Notes: a model not told the origin generated them from the sequence alone. 64,000 nucleotides of DNA from JAHJQZ01 sp963667595 (GCA_963667595.2 CAXXWD010000002.1:62001-126000), one strand, 5' to 3'. Positions 1 to 9,038 are shown, counted from the first letter of the stretch. Numbers and translations are program-made.

Positions 1-141
1 GTGCAGCACGAAGCGATCGTGGATGCCATTGCCAGTGGCGATCCGGATCTCGCCGAAAAAAGGATGCGCGTGCACCTTGCGGAGATCCTCAAGTCGCTGC
101 CCAAGATCGCCGCCGCCCAGTCCGACATGTTCCGGGAGTAA
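1..141 (+). CDS. C-terminal end of a GntR/FadR-type (FCD domain) transcriptional regulator, partial
   Basis: Only the last 46 residues lie in the window; the gene begins upstream. The pattern His-x3-Ile-x2-Ala-Ile-x2-Gly-Asp-x5-Ala-x3-Met-x2-His-Leu is the usual closing helix pair of FCD ligand-binding domains, where the histidine helps bind metal or a carboxylate effector. The DNA-binding domain is not visible, so the target and effector cannot be named. The stop is TAA. No gene follows on this strand for more than 4 kb, so it looks like the last gene of its unit. Confidence 0.7.
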   Translation: MQHEAIVDAIASGDPDLAEKRMRVHLAEILKSLPKIAAAQSDMFRE

Positions 142-647
142 GGTGACCGGAACCGACGGTGCCGGGCTGTGTCGGTAAATACTTATCCAACGACATTCGG
201 TTGATTGGACTCAAATCGACATGTCCGCCAAAAGGCTCGCGAAAGAGCTTGGCGCTATGTTCGCATCCATGGAAAAAGCAACCGGGGACGCGGTGGACGC
301 GACCGAAACGGTTGATCCGAACCGGGCGGAAAAGGCGCCCGAAAAGAGCATGGCGTTACGTGCATGCTCACGGAATTCTGGAGTGTGTTGCATAGGTCCG
401 TTCTGCGCCGCTCCACATCAGGATTCGCTTCCTTGCGCACCTGCCCCATTGAAGCAGGGAAGCGGATGGACCGGCAGTCCCGGTTCTTGACCTTCGAAAC
501 GCACGCATCACTTTCGCCCCGCTTCGGCGGGGCGTTTTTCGTTTTGGGGAATGAGAGGTACAGGTCAAGGGCGCATCATCAGCCTCGACGTGATCGGCAA
601 TGACAACGTGGAGCTGGACATTTTGGCGAGAGGTCTGGAATGGCCTC
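142..647. other. Intergenic stretch with no convincing gene
   Basis: About 500 bases between the FCD regulator and the 3' end of lepA. Short open frames exist (for example 221-490 plus and 551-679 plus), but none has a ribosome binding site or a recognisable product. From about 428 to 500 several short inverted repeats (GCTTC/GAAGC around CCTGC/GCAGG, then ACCGG/CCGGT) precede the strong terminator at 515-540. This would fit a small structured RNA, but I cannot assign a family. Confidence 0.4.
515..540 (+). terminator. Rho-independent terminator with a TTCG tetraloop
   Basis: Perfect 8-bp arms CGCCCCGC and GCGGGGCG close a TTCG loop and are followed by five T. There is no clear gene directly upstream on this strand, so it ends either an unrecognised small RNA or the upstream regulator transcript. 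Confidence 0.8.
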
Positions 648-2453
648 TTAATTGTCGCCCATCTTCAAAGCCTGGATGAAGGCTTCTTGCGGGATTTCGA
701 CCTTGCCGAACTGGCGCATTTTCTTCTTGCCCTTTTTCTGGGCTTCCAAAAGCTTGCGCTTGCGGGTGACATCGCCGCCATAGCATTTAGCGGTCACGTC
801 CTTTCTGAGGGCCGAGATGGTTTCGCGCGCAACGACCCGTCCGCCGATCGCCGCCTGGATCGGAATTTTGAACAGGTGATGCGGGATCAGCTCCTTGAGC
901 TTTTCGCAAAGGACCCGTCCGCGCGCTTCGGCCGCCGAGCGGTGGACCAGCATCGAGAGCGCATCGACCGGTTCTTCGTTGACCAGGATCGAGAGCTTCA
1001 CCAGATCGCCAGGGCGCCGGTCGATCAGGGTGTAATCGAAACTGGCATAGCCCTTGGAAACCGATTTCAGCCGGTCGTAGAAATCGAACACAACCTCGTT
1101 GAGCGGCAGCTCGTAATCGAGCATGGCGCGCGGGCCGGCATAGGTCAGGTTCGTCTGAACGCCGCGGCGGTCCTGACACAGCTTCAATATCGAGCCTAGA
1201 TACTCGTCCGGCGTCAGGATCGTTGCCTTGATCCACGGCTCGCGGATTTGTCTGATCTTGACCTCGTCTGGCATGTCGGCCGGATTGTGCAGCTCCTTGG
1301 CGGTGCCGTCGGTCTGCTCGATCTCGTAGACCACCGAAGGCGCGGTGGCGATGAGGTCGAGATTGAACTCGCGGCTCAGCCGTTCCTGGATGATTTCGAG
1401 GTGCAACAGGCCGAGGAAACCGCAGCGGAAACCGAAACCGAGCGCGGCCGAGGTTTCCATCTCGAACGAGAAGCTCGAATCGTTGAGCCGCAATTTGCCC
1501 AGCGCCGTCCGCAGGTCTTCGAAATCGGCGGCATCGACCGGAAACAGTCCGCAGAACACCACCGGCTGCGCCGGACGGAAGCCGGGCAGAGGCTTGGCGG
1601 TGGGCCTCTTGTCGTCGGTGATGGTGTCGCCGACATTGGTGTCGGCCACTTCCTTGATGGAGGCGGTCAGAAACCCGATCTCGCCGGGGCCGAGTTCGCC
1701 GGTATCGACGAGCTTGGGCGTGAAAACGCCGACCCGGTCGAGTTCGTGAGTGGTGCCGGTCGCCATCATGCGGATCTTCTGGCCCTTTTTAACCCGTCCA
1801 TCGACGACGCGGATCAAAACGACGACGCCGAGATAGGGATCGTACCAACTGTCGACCAGAAGCGCCTTCAGGGGTGCGTTCTCGTCGCCCTTGGGCGGCG
1901 GCAGGCGATGAACGATCGCTTCGAGCACGGCCTCGACGCCGAGGCCGGTCTTGGCCGAGATTTCGAGCGCATCGGAGGCATCGAGCCCGATCACGTCCTC
2001 GATCTGCTGCTTGACCCGCTCCGGCTCGGCGGCCGGCAGGTCGACCTTGTTGAGGATCGGCACGATTTCGTGATCGACGTCGATGGCGTGATAGACATTG
2101 GCCAGGGTCTGCGCCTCGACACCCTGGGAGGCATCGACCACCAGAAGCGAGCCTTCGACGGCGGCCAGCGACCGGTTGACCTCGTAGGCGAAGTCGACAT
2201 GGCCGGGCGTGTCGATGAGATTGAACTCGTAGGTCTCGCCGTTCTTCGCCTCATAGACCAGCCGAACGGTCTGCGCCTTGATGGTAATGCCGCGTTCGCG
2301 CTCGATATCCATGGAATCGAGCACCTGATCCTTCATCTCACGCAAATCCAGCCCGCCGGTCATCTGAATCAGACGGTCGGCCAGCGTCGATTTGCCATGA
2401 TCGATGTGGGCAATGATCGAAAAATTGCGAATGTGATCGAGCGAGGTGGACAT
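648..2453 (-). CDS. lepA: Elongation factor 4 (LepA), ribosome back-translocating GTPase
   Basis: 601 residues, the normal length for LepA. The start MSTSLDHIRNF is chosen because it matches the family and leaves the G1 loop (AHIDHGKST) at residues 15-23. G3 DTPGHVDF and G4 NKVD follow, then the EF-G-like domains and the LepA-specific C-terminal domain ending in QALKMGDN. LepA binds stalled or mistranslocated ribosomes and acts in translation initiation and back-translocation. An in-frame upstream extension to 2489 is possible but does not fit the family. It has no co-directional partner close by. Confidence 0.97.
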   Translation of the reverse strand: MSTSLDHIRNFSIIAHIDHGKSTLADRLIQMTGGLDLREMKDQVLDSMDIERERGITIKAQTVRLVYEAKNGETYEFNLIDTPGHVDFAYEVNRSLAAVEGSLLVVDASQGVEAQTLANVYHAIDVDHEIVPILNKVDLPAAEPERVKQQIEDVIGLDASDALEISAKTGLGVEAVLEAIVHRLPPPKGDENAPLKALLVDSWYDPYLGVVVLIRVVDGRVKKGQKIRMMATGTTHELDRVGVFTPKLVDTGELGPGEIGFLTASIKEVADTNVGDTITDDKRPTAKPLPGFRPAQPVVFCGLFPVDAADFEDLRTALGKLRLNDSSFSFEMETSAALGFGFRCGFLGLLHLEIIQERLSREFNLDLIATAPSVVYEIEQTDGTAKELHNPADMPDEVKIRQIREPWIKATILTPDEYLGSILKLCQDRRGVQTNLTYAGPRAMLDYELPLNEVVFDFYDRLKSVSKGYASFDYTLIDRRPGDLVKLSILVNEEPVDALSMLVHRSAAEARGRVLCEKLKELIPHHLFKIPIQAAIGGRVVARETISALRKDVTAKCYGGDVTRKRKLLEAQKKGKKKMRQFGKVEIPQEAFIQALKMGDN

Positions 2454-2596
2454 GAGGCGCGGATTTAGCAGGAACGCCGTCGGGCGCAAAGATCAATTCT
2501 GCGCTTCGACGTCATTGAACCAGCCAAACCCGTATGGTTGCGGCGCCTGTCCGACAAGGAACGCGCGCCGCTTGCTTCAGTAGAACCGGCCGAACC

Positions 2597-2788
2597 CTAG
2601 AATTTCAGATCGGCGCCGACCTTGTTCGACGTGTCGTTCTGGGCGCGAATCTGCTGGCGCACCACACTGGTGCCGTCGAACAGAACCGTCTGGGCCATCG
2701 AGACCGTGCCGGCGCCGTCGTCGAAGGTCAGGCTATAGGCCAACGGGCAGGTGACGGCCAGATTGGCCAGCGGGGTCGGAACTTGGCA
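2597..2788 (-). pseudogene. Possible 3' remnant of a lost gene
   Basis: In the 470 bp between lepA and the methyltransferase, one minus frame reads as plausible protein over its last ~60 residues and ends in VGADLKF. It has no fitting start or ribosome binding site, and the sequence upstream in frame looks non-coding. I do not recognise the family. It may be a 5'-truncated remnant or a chance open frame. The rest of 2454-2923 shows nothing. Confidence 0.2.
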
Positions 2789-2923
2789 AACAAGTTTAGC
2801 GCCACGACACCATCGCGTGACACGGTGTCGCGGCAAGTGTGACGATTCATTCCTCAAGATCAGGTCCGTTCAACGTCGAAACGGCTTTTTTCCTCGAAAT
2901 GAAACGGTGTGGAAATGGCCGCC

Positions 2924-3757
2924 TCAGCCTTGCGCCATCACCATGAAGGCATCGGCTTTAGGATCAAGGTCTGCGCCGGTGAAGACATCCCGCACCGAAA
3001 GAGGGCCAAAGCCGGCCGAAGTGAGTTCGCGGGCGATCGACGCTTCGTCGAAATGCTGCAGCCAGTTGTAGATCTGGTATTCGGCATCCGGTGTGACGAT
3101 CAGATAGCGTTCGAGCGCGAGCATGAGGTCCGGATAGAGAAACCGCGCCTCGAAGCCGAAATAATCGCCTTTTGCCCAGAACCCGTCCATATGACGGCGG
3201 GCAAACCCTTCGGTCGGGGACAGGCGGGCGAAACGCGCCGCCGAAAGGACGTCGAACACGAAAACACCGCCCGGCTTGAGGCTTTTTCTGACCTTCTCGA
3301 TAAGGAGCTGGCGCTGGTCGGGCGACAGCGGACACAGGTCGCAATAAATCAGCATGACGACATCCTGGTCGTCAGGAAGATCGTCCTTGAGGTAGTCGAC
3401 CTGGCGATAATCGATGTCCAGTCCGCTCTTCCTGGCCTGGGCTCTGGCGTAGTTCAGCGAATTTTCGGAAAAATCGAGCCCGGTCACCCGGCCACCGCGC
3501 TGCGCGATGATGTTGTCGTAAAGACCCGGTCCGCAACCGAGATCGGTGATCGTTTTACCGGCAAGCCCGATCTGGCGGTCGAGCCAGTCGACGATGCCGG
3601 CAATCGTGGCCGGGCGGCGCGACGCGGCGTCGCTTTGGTCGCTCAAATGATGTTTGAGCATCTCGCCGGCCCGGTGCGGATCGGTCCACAGGGACGGGGT
3701 CGTATAGGCGGAATAAGGTTCGGGGCGTTCGAAGAACGCGTTGAGTTGGCTATACAT
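2924..3757 (-). CDS. Class I SAM-dependent methyltransferase
   Basis: 277 residues from the start MYSQLNAFFERPEP. An in-frame GTG at 3811 would add 18 residues, but the methionine fits this family better. Motif I DLGCGPGLYDN (~residues 75-85) is the glycine-rich SAM loop, and an acidic residue ends the next strand (GLDFSENS). A post-motif LKPGGVFVFDV is typical of Rossmann-fold methyltransferases. The substrate is unknown; the architecture suits a small-molecule or biotin-synthesis-like methyltransferase more than a nucleic-acid one. It diverges from mbfA. Confidence 0.8.
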   Translation of the reverse strand: MYSQLNAFFERPEPYSAYTTPSLWTDPHRAGEMLKHHLSDQSDAASRRPATIAGIVDWLDRQIGLAGKTITDLGCGPGLYDNIIAQRGGRVTGLDFSENSLNYARAQARKSGLDIDYRQVDYLKDDLPDDQDVVMLIYCDLCPLSPDQRQLLIEKVRKSLKPGGVFVFDVLSAARFARLSPTEGFARRHMDGFWAKGDYFGFEARFLYPDLMLALERYLIVTPDAEYQIYNWLQHFDEASIARELTSAGFGPLSVRDVFTGADLDPKADAFMVMAQG

Positions 3758-4005
3758 GGTTGGAAAATTCCAGCTTTGTGGCGGCTCATCGAAGTCGAGC
3801 TGATGCCACACGTCAACAAACCGCTCCGTCCCTCATGGGGGCGAAGCAAAACGAACGGCAATTGACTTGGGTCGCTGTAGAAAGTGACCTAAGCTTCTGG
3901 CTTTACGACGTCATCTGTCAACAATCTTGACGCCAAGGGGGATTGGCACAGCCGGATAATCGACTAGACTGTTACCCAAAAGCCGCAGAAAGGCCCGCGG
4001 AACCC

Positions 4006-4989
4006 ATGCTGAACCGCTTTCTCGAACCCGGCAAACGCGATTTCTCTTCGCTTTCCGCCGCCGAAATCCTATCGCTCGCCGTCAGCGCGGAGGAGGAGGA
4101 CAGCCGTATCTATGCGGCCTATGCCGACAAACTTCGCGAGTCCTTTCCCGCGTCGGCCAAGGTCTTCGATGCCATGGCCGACGAGGAGAATACGCATCGC
4201 CAGTATCTGCTCGATCTTTATAAGGAGAAGTTCGGCGACCGACTGATTCCGATCCGGCGTGAGCATGTACGCGGGTTTTTCACCCGCAAGCCCGTCTGGC
4301 TGATGCAGAACCTGTCTATCGAGACCATCCGCCAGCAGGTCTGGGAGATGGAGCGCGGCGCCTACAATTTTTATGTCGAGGCCGCCAAGCTGACCGAAGA
4401 TGTCGAGGTCAGAAAGCTCCTGGGCACGCTCGCGGCCGAAGAGGCCAAGCACGAGCACAAGGCCGATACGCTCGAGGAAGAATATCTGGGGGAAACCGAA
4501 AAGGACGCCGAGGCCAGCGAAGCGCATCGTCAGTTCGTTCTGACCTATGTCCAGCCGGGTCTTGCCGGTCTGATGGACGGGTCGGTTTCGACCCTGGCGC
4601 CGGTCTTTGCCGCGGCTTTTGCCACCGGCGACACCTGGCAAACGTTCCTTGTCGGTCTGGCCGCCTCGGTTGGCGCCGGCATCTCGATGGGCTTTACCGA
4701 AGCGGCGTCCGACGATGGCAAGCTCACGGGGCGAGGATCGCCGATCAAGCGCGGCTTCGCCTCGGGCATTATGACGGCGCTCGGCGGGCTCGGACACGCC
4801 TTGCCCTATCTCATCCCGCATTTCTGGATGGCGACCGGTGTCGCCTTCGCGGTGGTCTTCGTTGAACTCTGGGCCATTGCCTATATCCAGAAACGCTATA
4901 TGGACACCCCGTTCCTCCGCGCCGCCTTCCAGGTGGTGTTCGGCGGTGCGCTGGTCTTCGCCGCGGGCGTGCTGATCGGCAGCGCCTGA
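4006..4989 (+). CDS. mbfA: Membrane-bound ferritin-like iron exporter (MbfA, ferritin domain fused to a VIT1/CCC1 domain)
   Basis: 327 residues from MLNRFLEPGKRDFSSLS. The N-terminal half is a four-helix ferritin-like domain with the expected glutamates and histidines (AEEEDSRIY, DEENTHRQY, EMERGAYNFY, EEAKHEHK). The C-terminal half is a CCC1/VIT1-type membrane domain with several hydrophobic helices. In Bradyrhizobium and Agrobacterium, MbfA exports iron and protects against iron and peroxide stress under Irr control. I could not identify a clear Irr box upstream. The rirA gene at 27.2 kb shows that iron regulation of this type exists in the organism. Confidence 0.9.
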   Translation: MLNRFLEPGKRDFSSLSAAEILSLAVSAEEEDSRIYAAYADKLRESFPASAKVFDAMADEENTHRQYLLDLYKEKFGDRLIPIRREHVRGFFTRKPVWLMQNLSIETIRQQVWEMERGAYNFYVEAAKLTEDVEVRKLLGTLAAEEAKHEHKADTLEEEYLGETEKDAEASEAHRQFVLTYVQPGLAGLMDGSVSTLAPVFAAAFATGDTWQTFLVGLAASVGAGISMGFTEAASDDGKLTGRGSPIKRGFASGIMTALGGLGHALPYLIPHFWMATGVAFAVVFVELWAIAYIQKRYMDTPFLRAAFQVVFGGALVFAAGVLIGSA

Positions 4990-5027
4990 TTTCGGGCGGG
5001 CGTAAAGCGAGCGGTTTTCGGGCGGTG

Positions 5028-5576
5028 CTACTCGGCGGTGGGCGGCGTGCCCAGCAACCCGTCCGGAATGAAGCCGTTATCGATGCCCACCTGCCAGGCG
5101 GTGAGGCGGTAGTTGCTCATGCGCCGGGTTAAAAGATCGAACATCTCGGTCTGCATGACCTCGTTCATCGCATCCGAAGCCTCGACATAGAAGCGCTGTT
5201 CAAGCACCTTGTCGGCGATCTGGTCCGGCCCGCCGGCCTTGAGGCCCGCCGCCATCATTTCAGCTTCCTCTGGAGAAAAATGCCCGGCCATGGCCTTGTA
5301 GGCTGGTGGAATGATGAACGTGTACGCTCCCGGGATTTCGGCCCGTGCCATGTTGCGGATGACCGTTAGCTGAAGCTCGTCGAGTTCGAGATCGTGTTCG
5401 TCGAACAGATTGAGCGTGTGTTGCCAGTAATTGTTCTCGATCATCTGTTCGAGCTGCTCGCGGGCATAAAGATCGGTGAATTCCTTGATCGCGGGATCGA
5501 TGGCGTCGGCAAGGGCAGGCATGGCCAGCCCCGAGATCATGACGGCGAGCGCGGCGAGGCGGATTGACGGGGACAT
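5028..5576 (-). CDS. Secreted protein of unknown function with a signal peptide
   Basis: 182 residues. The ATG at 5576 is preferred over the GTG two codons earlier because AGGA lies nine bases before the ATG. Residues 1-24 form a clear signal peptide ending ALADA. The mature part is helical and acidic, with no cysteines, and its size and layout recall DUF2059-type periplasmic proteins, though I cannot confirm the family. It is convergent with mbfA and divergent from the downstream acetyltransferase. Confidence 0.65.
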   Translation of the reverse strand: MSPSIRLAALAVMISGLAMPALADAIDPAIKEFTDLYAREQLEQMIENNYWQHTLNLFDEHDLELDELQLTVIRNMARAEIPGAYTFIIPPAYKAMAGHFSPEEAEMMAAGLKAGGPDQIADKVLEQRFYVEASDAMNEVMQTEMFDLLTRRMSNYRLTAWQVGIDNGFIPDGLLGTPPTAE

Positions 5577-5738
5577 GGGCACGTATCCTGAAATAAACTG
5601 GAGAAGAACTCACCGGAATTGGGACACAGCCGTCAAGTCCTCTGTTTCATCATTGGGGATGATTGAGACAAATCGGAGGCTCGTCAGACGGCTGTCATCT
5701 GCGATACGATAGGGCTTCCCGCCTCCGGTCGAGATATC

Positions 5739-6248
5739 ATGATCATCCGCGACGCCACCGAAGCCGATCTTCCGGCTCTGCTCGAACTGCACAATTTCGC
5801 CGTTCACAATCTCGATGCGACCTGGACGGAAGTGGAGGAAACTCTCGAAGACCGCCGCAAATGGTTCAAGGGGCGCAAGGCGGAAGGCTTTCCAATCGTC
5901 GTTGCGGTTGACGCGGCAGGCGAGGTGCTCGGCTATGGCTCTTACGGCACCTTCCGCGGTCGCGACGGCTATCGCGACACGGTGGAGCACTCGGTCTATC
6001 TGTTTCCCAGGGCCCAGGGGCAGGGGACGGGCAAGGCGCTGCTTTCGTGGCTGATCGCGCATGCACGCCAGGCCGGCCGGCACGTCATGATTGCCGCCAT
6101 CGATTCTTCCAACGCCATCTCCATCGCCATGCACGAAAAGGCCGGCTTCGTTTCTTGGGGCGCGCTGCCCCAGGTCGGCCAGAAGCACGGCAAGTGGCTC
6201 AGCCTTGCCTTGCTGGGCCTGGTCCTCGACGACCGCGAACGACCCTAG
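5739..6248 (+). CDS. GNAT N-acetyltransferase, phosphinothricin acetyltransferase-like
   Basis: 169 residues beginning MIIRDATEADLPALLELHN, the typical opening of the Pat/Bar/YncA group. The acetyl-CoA loop is PRAQGQGTGKALL near residue 90, followed by AAIDSSNAISIAMHEKAGF, the conserved signature of that group. It probably acetylates a primary amine such as an amino-acid analogue. The TAG stop coincides with the first bases of a repeat element (6246-6395), so the last residues may have been set by the repeat insertion. Confidence 0.85.
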   Translation: MIIRDATEADLPALLELHNFAVHNLDATWTEVEETLEDRRKWFKGRKAEGFPIVVAVDAAGEVLGYGSYGTFRGRDGYRDTVEHSVYLFPRAQGQGTGKALLSWLIAHARQAGRHVMIAAIDSSNAISIAMHEKAGFVSWGALPQVGQKHGKWLSLALLGLVLDDRERP

Positions 6249-6395
6249 GGCGTTTTCAGGCGAAGTGGATACCGGTTCGCCGGTTCGCGTGAAAAAGGAT
6301 CAGAAAACAGTCCAGTGGACTGTTTTCCCGATGAACACGCCACAACAAGAAGAGAGAGCAGATCACCCGACTCAGCCAAAGCGTGATCTGCTCTA
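6246..6395. repeat. Intergenic repeat family R1, copy A (~150 bp, two-hairpin)
   Basis: Near-identical to 8367-8516, with a shorter relative at 29484-29590. It contains 11-base arms AAAACAGTCCA/TGGACTGTTTT (6304-6326) and 12-base arms AGAGCAGATCAC/GTGATCTGCTCT (6355-6394). It fills the space between two convergent genes, and its two ends carry both of their TAG stop codons. No coding capacity; it resembles a non-autonomous palindromic mobile element. Confidence 0.9.
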
Positions 6396-7091
6396 GATTT
6401 CGATCGTTTCCATCGGTTCGGGCACCAGTACCGTGCCCTTTTCGACGCCGGCGACAAAGGCGTCGGCCGATTGTGCCAGAAGCGGGAAAGTCCGGTAATG
6501 GCAGGGCAGGACCGTCTTGAAATCGAAATAGCGATTGACCGCCAGCGCCGCCATCCGCGCATCCATGGTGAAGTGCCCGCCAATCGGCACGATGCCGATA
6601 TCCGGGTGATAGAGTTCGTTGATGAGCGCCATGTCGGAAAAGAGGGTGGTGTCGCCCATGTGGTAAAGCGTGTGCCCGTCCATGCCGAGCACGATTCCGG
6701 CCGGCGTGCCGCCGGAAACGACCCTTCCGTCGGGCAGGTTCAGCGAACTCGAATGCCAGGCCGGCACCAGCGAGATGGTCAGTCCTTCCGGCGTCGAAAC
6801 CGTGCCGCCGAAATTCATGCCGATCACCTTGGCGTCCGGCAGGATGGCGTCGATGAAACTGGCCAGTTCGACCATGGCGACAACCGTCGCACCGGTCCGC
6901 TCCAGAATAGTCCGCGTGTCTCCGACATGGTCGTTATGGGCATGGGTCAAAAGCACGTGACTGACCCCGTCCGTCGCCTCGTCAAGAGAGCCGCCGAAAC
7001 TGGGATTACCGGTCAGAAACGGATCGATCAGAACGCTCGTCTCGCGCCCGATGATCTTGAAAGCCGCATGGCCGAGCCACTGGATTTTCAT
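6393..7091 (-). CDS. Metal-dependent hydrolase of the UPF0173 metallo-beta-lactamase family
   Basis: 232 residues from MKIQWLGHAAF, with GGGA upstream as ribosome binding site. The zinc-binding motif LTHAHNDHVGD is at about residues 55-65, and further ligands lie in GDTTLFSDM and in the terminal HYRTFP. The fold is that of UlaG-like metallo-beta-lactamase hydrolases, but the substrate of UPF0173 is not known. It is convergent with the GNAT gene across repeat R1, and its stop codon falls in the repeat end. Confidence 0.88.
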   Translation of the reverse strand: MKIQWLGHAAFKIIGRETSVLIDPFLTGNPSFGGSLDEATDGVSHVLLTHAHNDHVGDTRTILERTGATVVAMVELASFIDAILPDAKVIGMNFGGTVSTPEGLTISLVPAWHSSSLNLPDGRVVSGGTPAGIVLGMDGHTLYHMGDTTLFSDMALINELYHPDIGIVPIGGHFTMDARMAALAVNRYFDFKTVLPCHYRTFPLLAQSADAFVAGVEKGTVLVPEPMETIEI

Positions 7092-7289
7092 TTGGTCTTC
7101 CCTGGTTGCGCCTCGGATACGAGGCAAGACGCCTGTTGAGCATTAGCAGTCGATTGTGACGTGGGCACGGCTGCACGGAATGTTGTGCATTATCGCTAAT
7201 ATGCGGCGGAAATCCGGGCCTTAACCATCGTCTTTTGCCGCTGAATGAGATAGAGCGCTGACATGTGAACGCGCATGCAGGAGGTCAAG

Positions 7290-8327
7290 ATGACTTATGC
7301 CGCCAACCCGACCCGTTATGACACCATGCAGTACCGCCGTTCCGGACGATCCGGCCTGATCCTGCCGGCGATTTCGCTCGGCCTCTGGCAGAATTTCGGC
7401 GGGACGCGCGACCACGACACGGCGGCCGAAATCCTCGCCTATGCCTTCGATCAGGGCGTTACCCATTTTGATCTCGCCAACAATTACGGTCCCCCGCCCG
7501 GCTCGGCCGAGGAGCTGTTCGGCACCGTACTCGCCCGCGAGTTCCGTCCCTATCGCGATGAAATGATCATCTCGACCAAGGCGGGCTATCGCATGTGGCC
7601 GGGCCCTTATGGCGAATTCGGCTCGCGCAAATATCTGATGGCCAGCCTCGACCAGTCCCTCAAACGCATGGGGCTCGATTATGTCGACATCTTTTATTCG
7701 CACCGGCCCGATCCCGATACGCCGCTCGAGGAAACCATGGGTGCGCTGGCCGACATCGTTCGATCCGGCAAGGCGCTCTATGTGGGCATTTCGAGCTACC
7801 CGCGCGAGGAAACGTTCAAGGCGCATGCGCTTTTGAAGGAGATGGGCGTTGGCTTGACCATCCACCAGCCGTCCTATTCCGTCGTCAACCGCTGGATCGA
7901 GAATGACGATACCATCGGCGCCTGCGACGAGCTCGGCATCGGCATCATCGCCTTCTCGCCGCTGACCCAGGGGGTTCTTTCCGGCAAGTACAACAGGGGC
8001 GACAAGGACGGCACGCGCGGCGGCAACGTCCATTCCACACTGCGTGCCAGCCACATCGCGCCCAACGTGCTCGACGCCGTCGGCAAGCTCATGCCCATCG
8101 CCGAGGCGCGTGGACAGTCCATGGTGCAGCTCGCCTTGTCCTGGGTTTTAAGGCGCAAGGAAGTGACCTCGGCCCTGATTGGCGTGCGCACCCTCGAACA
8201 GCTCAAGGACAATCTCGGCGCGCTCGATCATCTCGAGTTCACCGGGGACGAGCTGAAAGCCATCGACGAGGCAACCAAAGACGGCCAGATGGACTTGCAG
8301 CCGCGTCCGCAGGGCTGGCTGCGCTGA
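7290..8327 (+). CDS. Aldo/keto reductase, YghZ-type (L-glyceraldehyde 3-phosphate reductase family)
   Basis: 345 residues. The start MTYAANPTRYD follows GGAGG by six bases. The catalytic tetrad is visible: Asp and Tyr in FDLANNYGPPPG, Lys in STKAGYRMWPGPYG, His in FYSHRPD. These extended blocks are diagnostic for YghZ/Gpr enzymes, which use NADPH to reduce L-glyceraldehyde 3-phosphate and methylglyoxal-type aldehydes. It stands alone, and a repeat R1 copy follows its 3' end. Confidence 0.9.
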   Translation: MTYAANPTRYDTMQYRRSGRSGLILPAISLGLWQNFGGTRDHDTAAEILAYAFDQGVTHFDLANNYGPPPGSAEELFGTVLAREFRPYRDEMIISTKAGYRMWPGPYGEFGSRKYLMASLDQSLKRMGLDYVDIFYSHRPDPDTPLEETMGALADIVRSGKALYVGISSYPREETFKAHALLKEMGVGLTIHQPSYSVVNRWIENDDTIGACDELGIGIIAFSPLTQGVLSGKYNRGDKDGTRGGNVHSTLRASHIAPNVLDAVGKLMPIAEARGQSMVQLALSWVLRRKEVTSALIGVRTLEQLKDNLGALDHLEFTGDELKAIDEATKDGQMDLQPRPQGWLR

Positions 8328-8366
8328 AAAAAAGGCCGGCAACAGGGATCGGAACAGGCCCGGTTC

Positions 8367-8516
8367 TAGAGTGTTTTCAGGCGAAGTGGGTACCGGTTCG
8401 CCGGTTCGAGTGAAGAGGATCAGAAAACAGTCCAGTGGACTGTTTTCCCGATGAACACGCCATAACAAGAAGATAGAGCAGATCACCCGAGTCAACTGAA
8501 ACGTGATCTGCTCTGA
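8367..8516. repeat. Intergenic repeat family R1, copy B
   Basis: Full-length copy of the element at 6246-6395 with only scattered differences, including the same inner palindrome and the same terminal arms. It again lies between the 3' ends of two convergent genes (aldo/keto reductase and the 105-residue protein). Confidence 0.9.
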
Positions 8517-8558
8517 CGGGCTCGCCAGTGAAACCGGGAGGCGTCGGGGTCCCGTAGC

Positions 8559-8876
8559 TCAGCGCTTTTTTATCGCGCCCATGCGGTTGAGCACCGCTTT
8601 CGGGATGCCCATTTCGCGGATGATGTAGCGATGGTCCCTGAGACCGCAATGCTCGCGCTGGATCAGGTAGGACCAGACCGCGCCGGCGGCCTTGTCGAGC
8701 CGCTTTTCCCTGTTGGTGTCATCCGCCTGTTCAAGCGTCGCCAGCGCCGCTTCGGCGGCGCGGCCGTAATGACCGAGCGCGGTCACGGCTTCTTCGAAAA
8801 TCTCGGTTTCGAGCTGAAGAAGCGGATTGACCATTCGGTCGGTACGACTGGCGGATTTAGGAGGGCTGATGGGCAT
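8559..8876 (-). CDS. Small conserved protein of unknown function (resembles DUF6665)
   Basis: 105 residues from the ATG at 8876; a shorter start at 8834 is possible, and neither has a strong ribosome binding site. It is helical and soluble, with the distinctive ending WSYLIQREHCGLRDHRYIIREMGIPKAVLNRMG broken over two helices. I associate this with the DUF6665 family found in Hyphomicrobiales. No function is known. It has no co-transcribed neighbour. Confidence 0.6.
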   Translation of the reverse strand: MPISPPKSASRTDRMVNPLLQLETEIFEEAVTALGHYGRAAEAALATLEQADDTNREKRLDKAAGAVWSYLIQREHCGLRDHRYIIREMGIPKAVLNRMGAIKKR

Positions 8877-8998
8877 CACTGACCGGAAAAAGAGTTATCC
8901 CTATAAAAGATAATGTGGCGGCGGGCTAAAACAAGCCATTTTGCGCCTTTGGCATTGCACCCGATTGTACTGGGGGTAAAGACTTCCTATATCGAAGA

Positions 8999-9020
8999 CA
9001 TATGCAACAAAGCGCATATG
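8999..9020. promoter_or_regulatory. Perfect inverted repeat, likely operator of the DUF2892 gene
   Basis: CATATGC, eight bases, GCATATG, ending 18 bases before the downstream start codon. The upstream part (CCTATAT at 8986, GAAG, then ATATGC) resembles the bigR promoter at 23830-23848 (CCTATAT, GAAAG, TATGC). An ArsR/BigR-type repressor site is a reasonable guess. Confidence 0.45.
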
Positions 9021-9038
9021 GCGAATCTGGAGGATTCG

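Noticed and set aside
221..490. 89-codon plus frame in the first intergenic stretch
   Set aside because: No ribosome binding site, and the second half is low-quality sequence rich in Cys and Pro; overlaps the hairpin region.
551..679. A 42-codon plus frame after the terminator at 515-540, reading into the lepA 3' end
   Set aside because: Reads as plausible protein for ~25 residues, but is short, unsupported by a ribosome binding site and overlaps lepA in the opposite direction.
600..2468. Long plus-strand open frames opposite lepA (600-1199 and 1248-2468)
   Set aside because: They are antisense shadows of a highly conserved gene in GC-rich DNA; no ribosome binding site and no recognisable protein.
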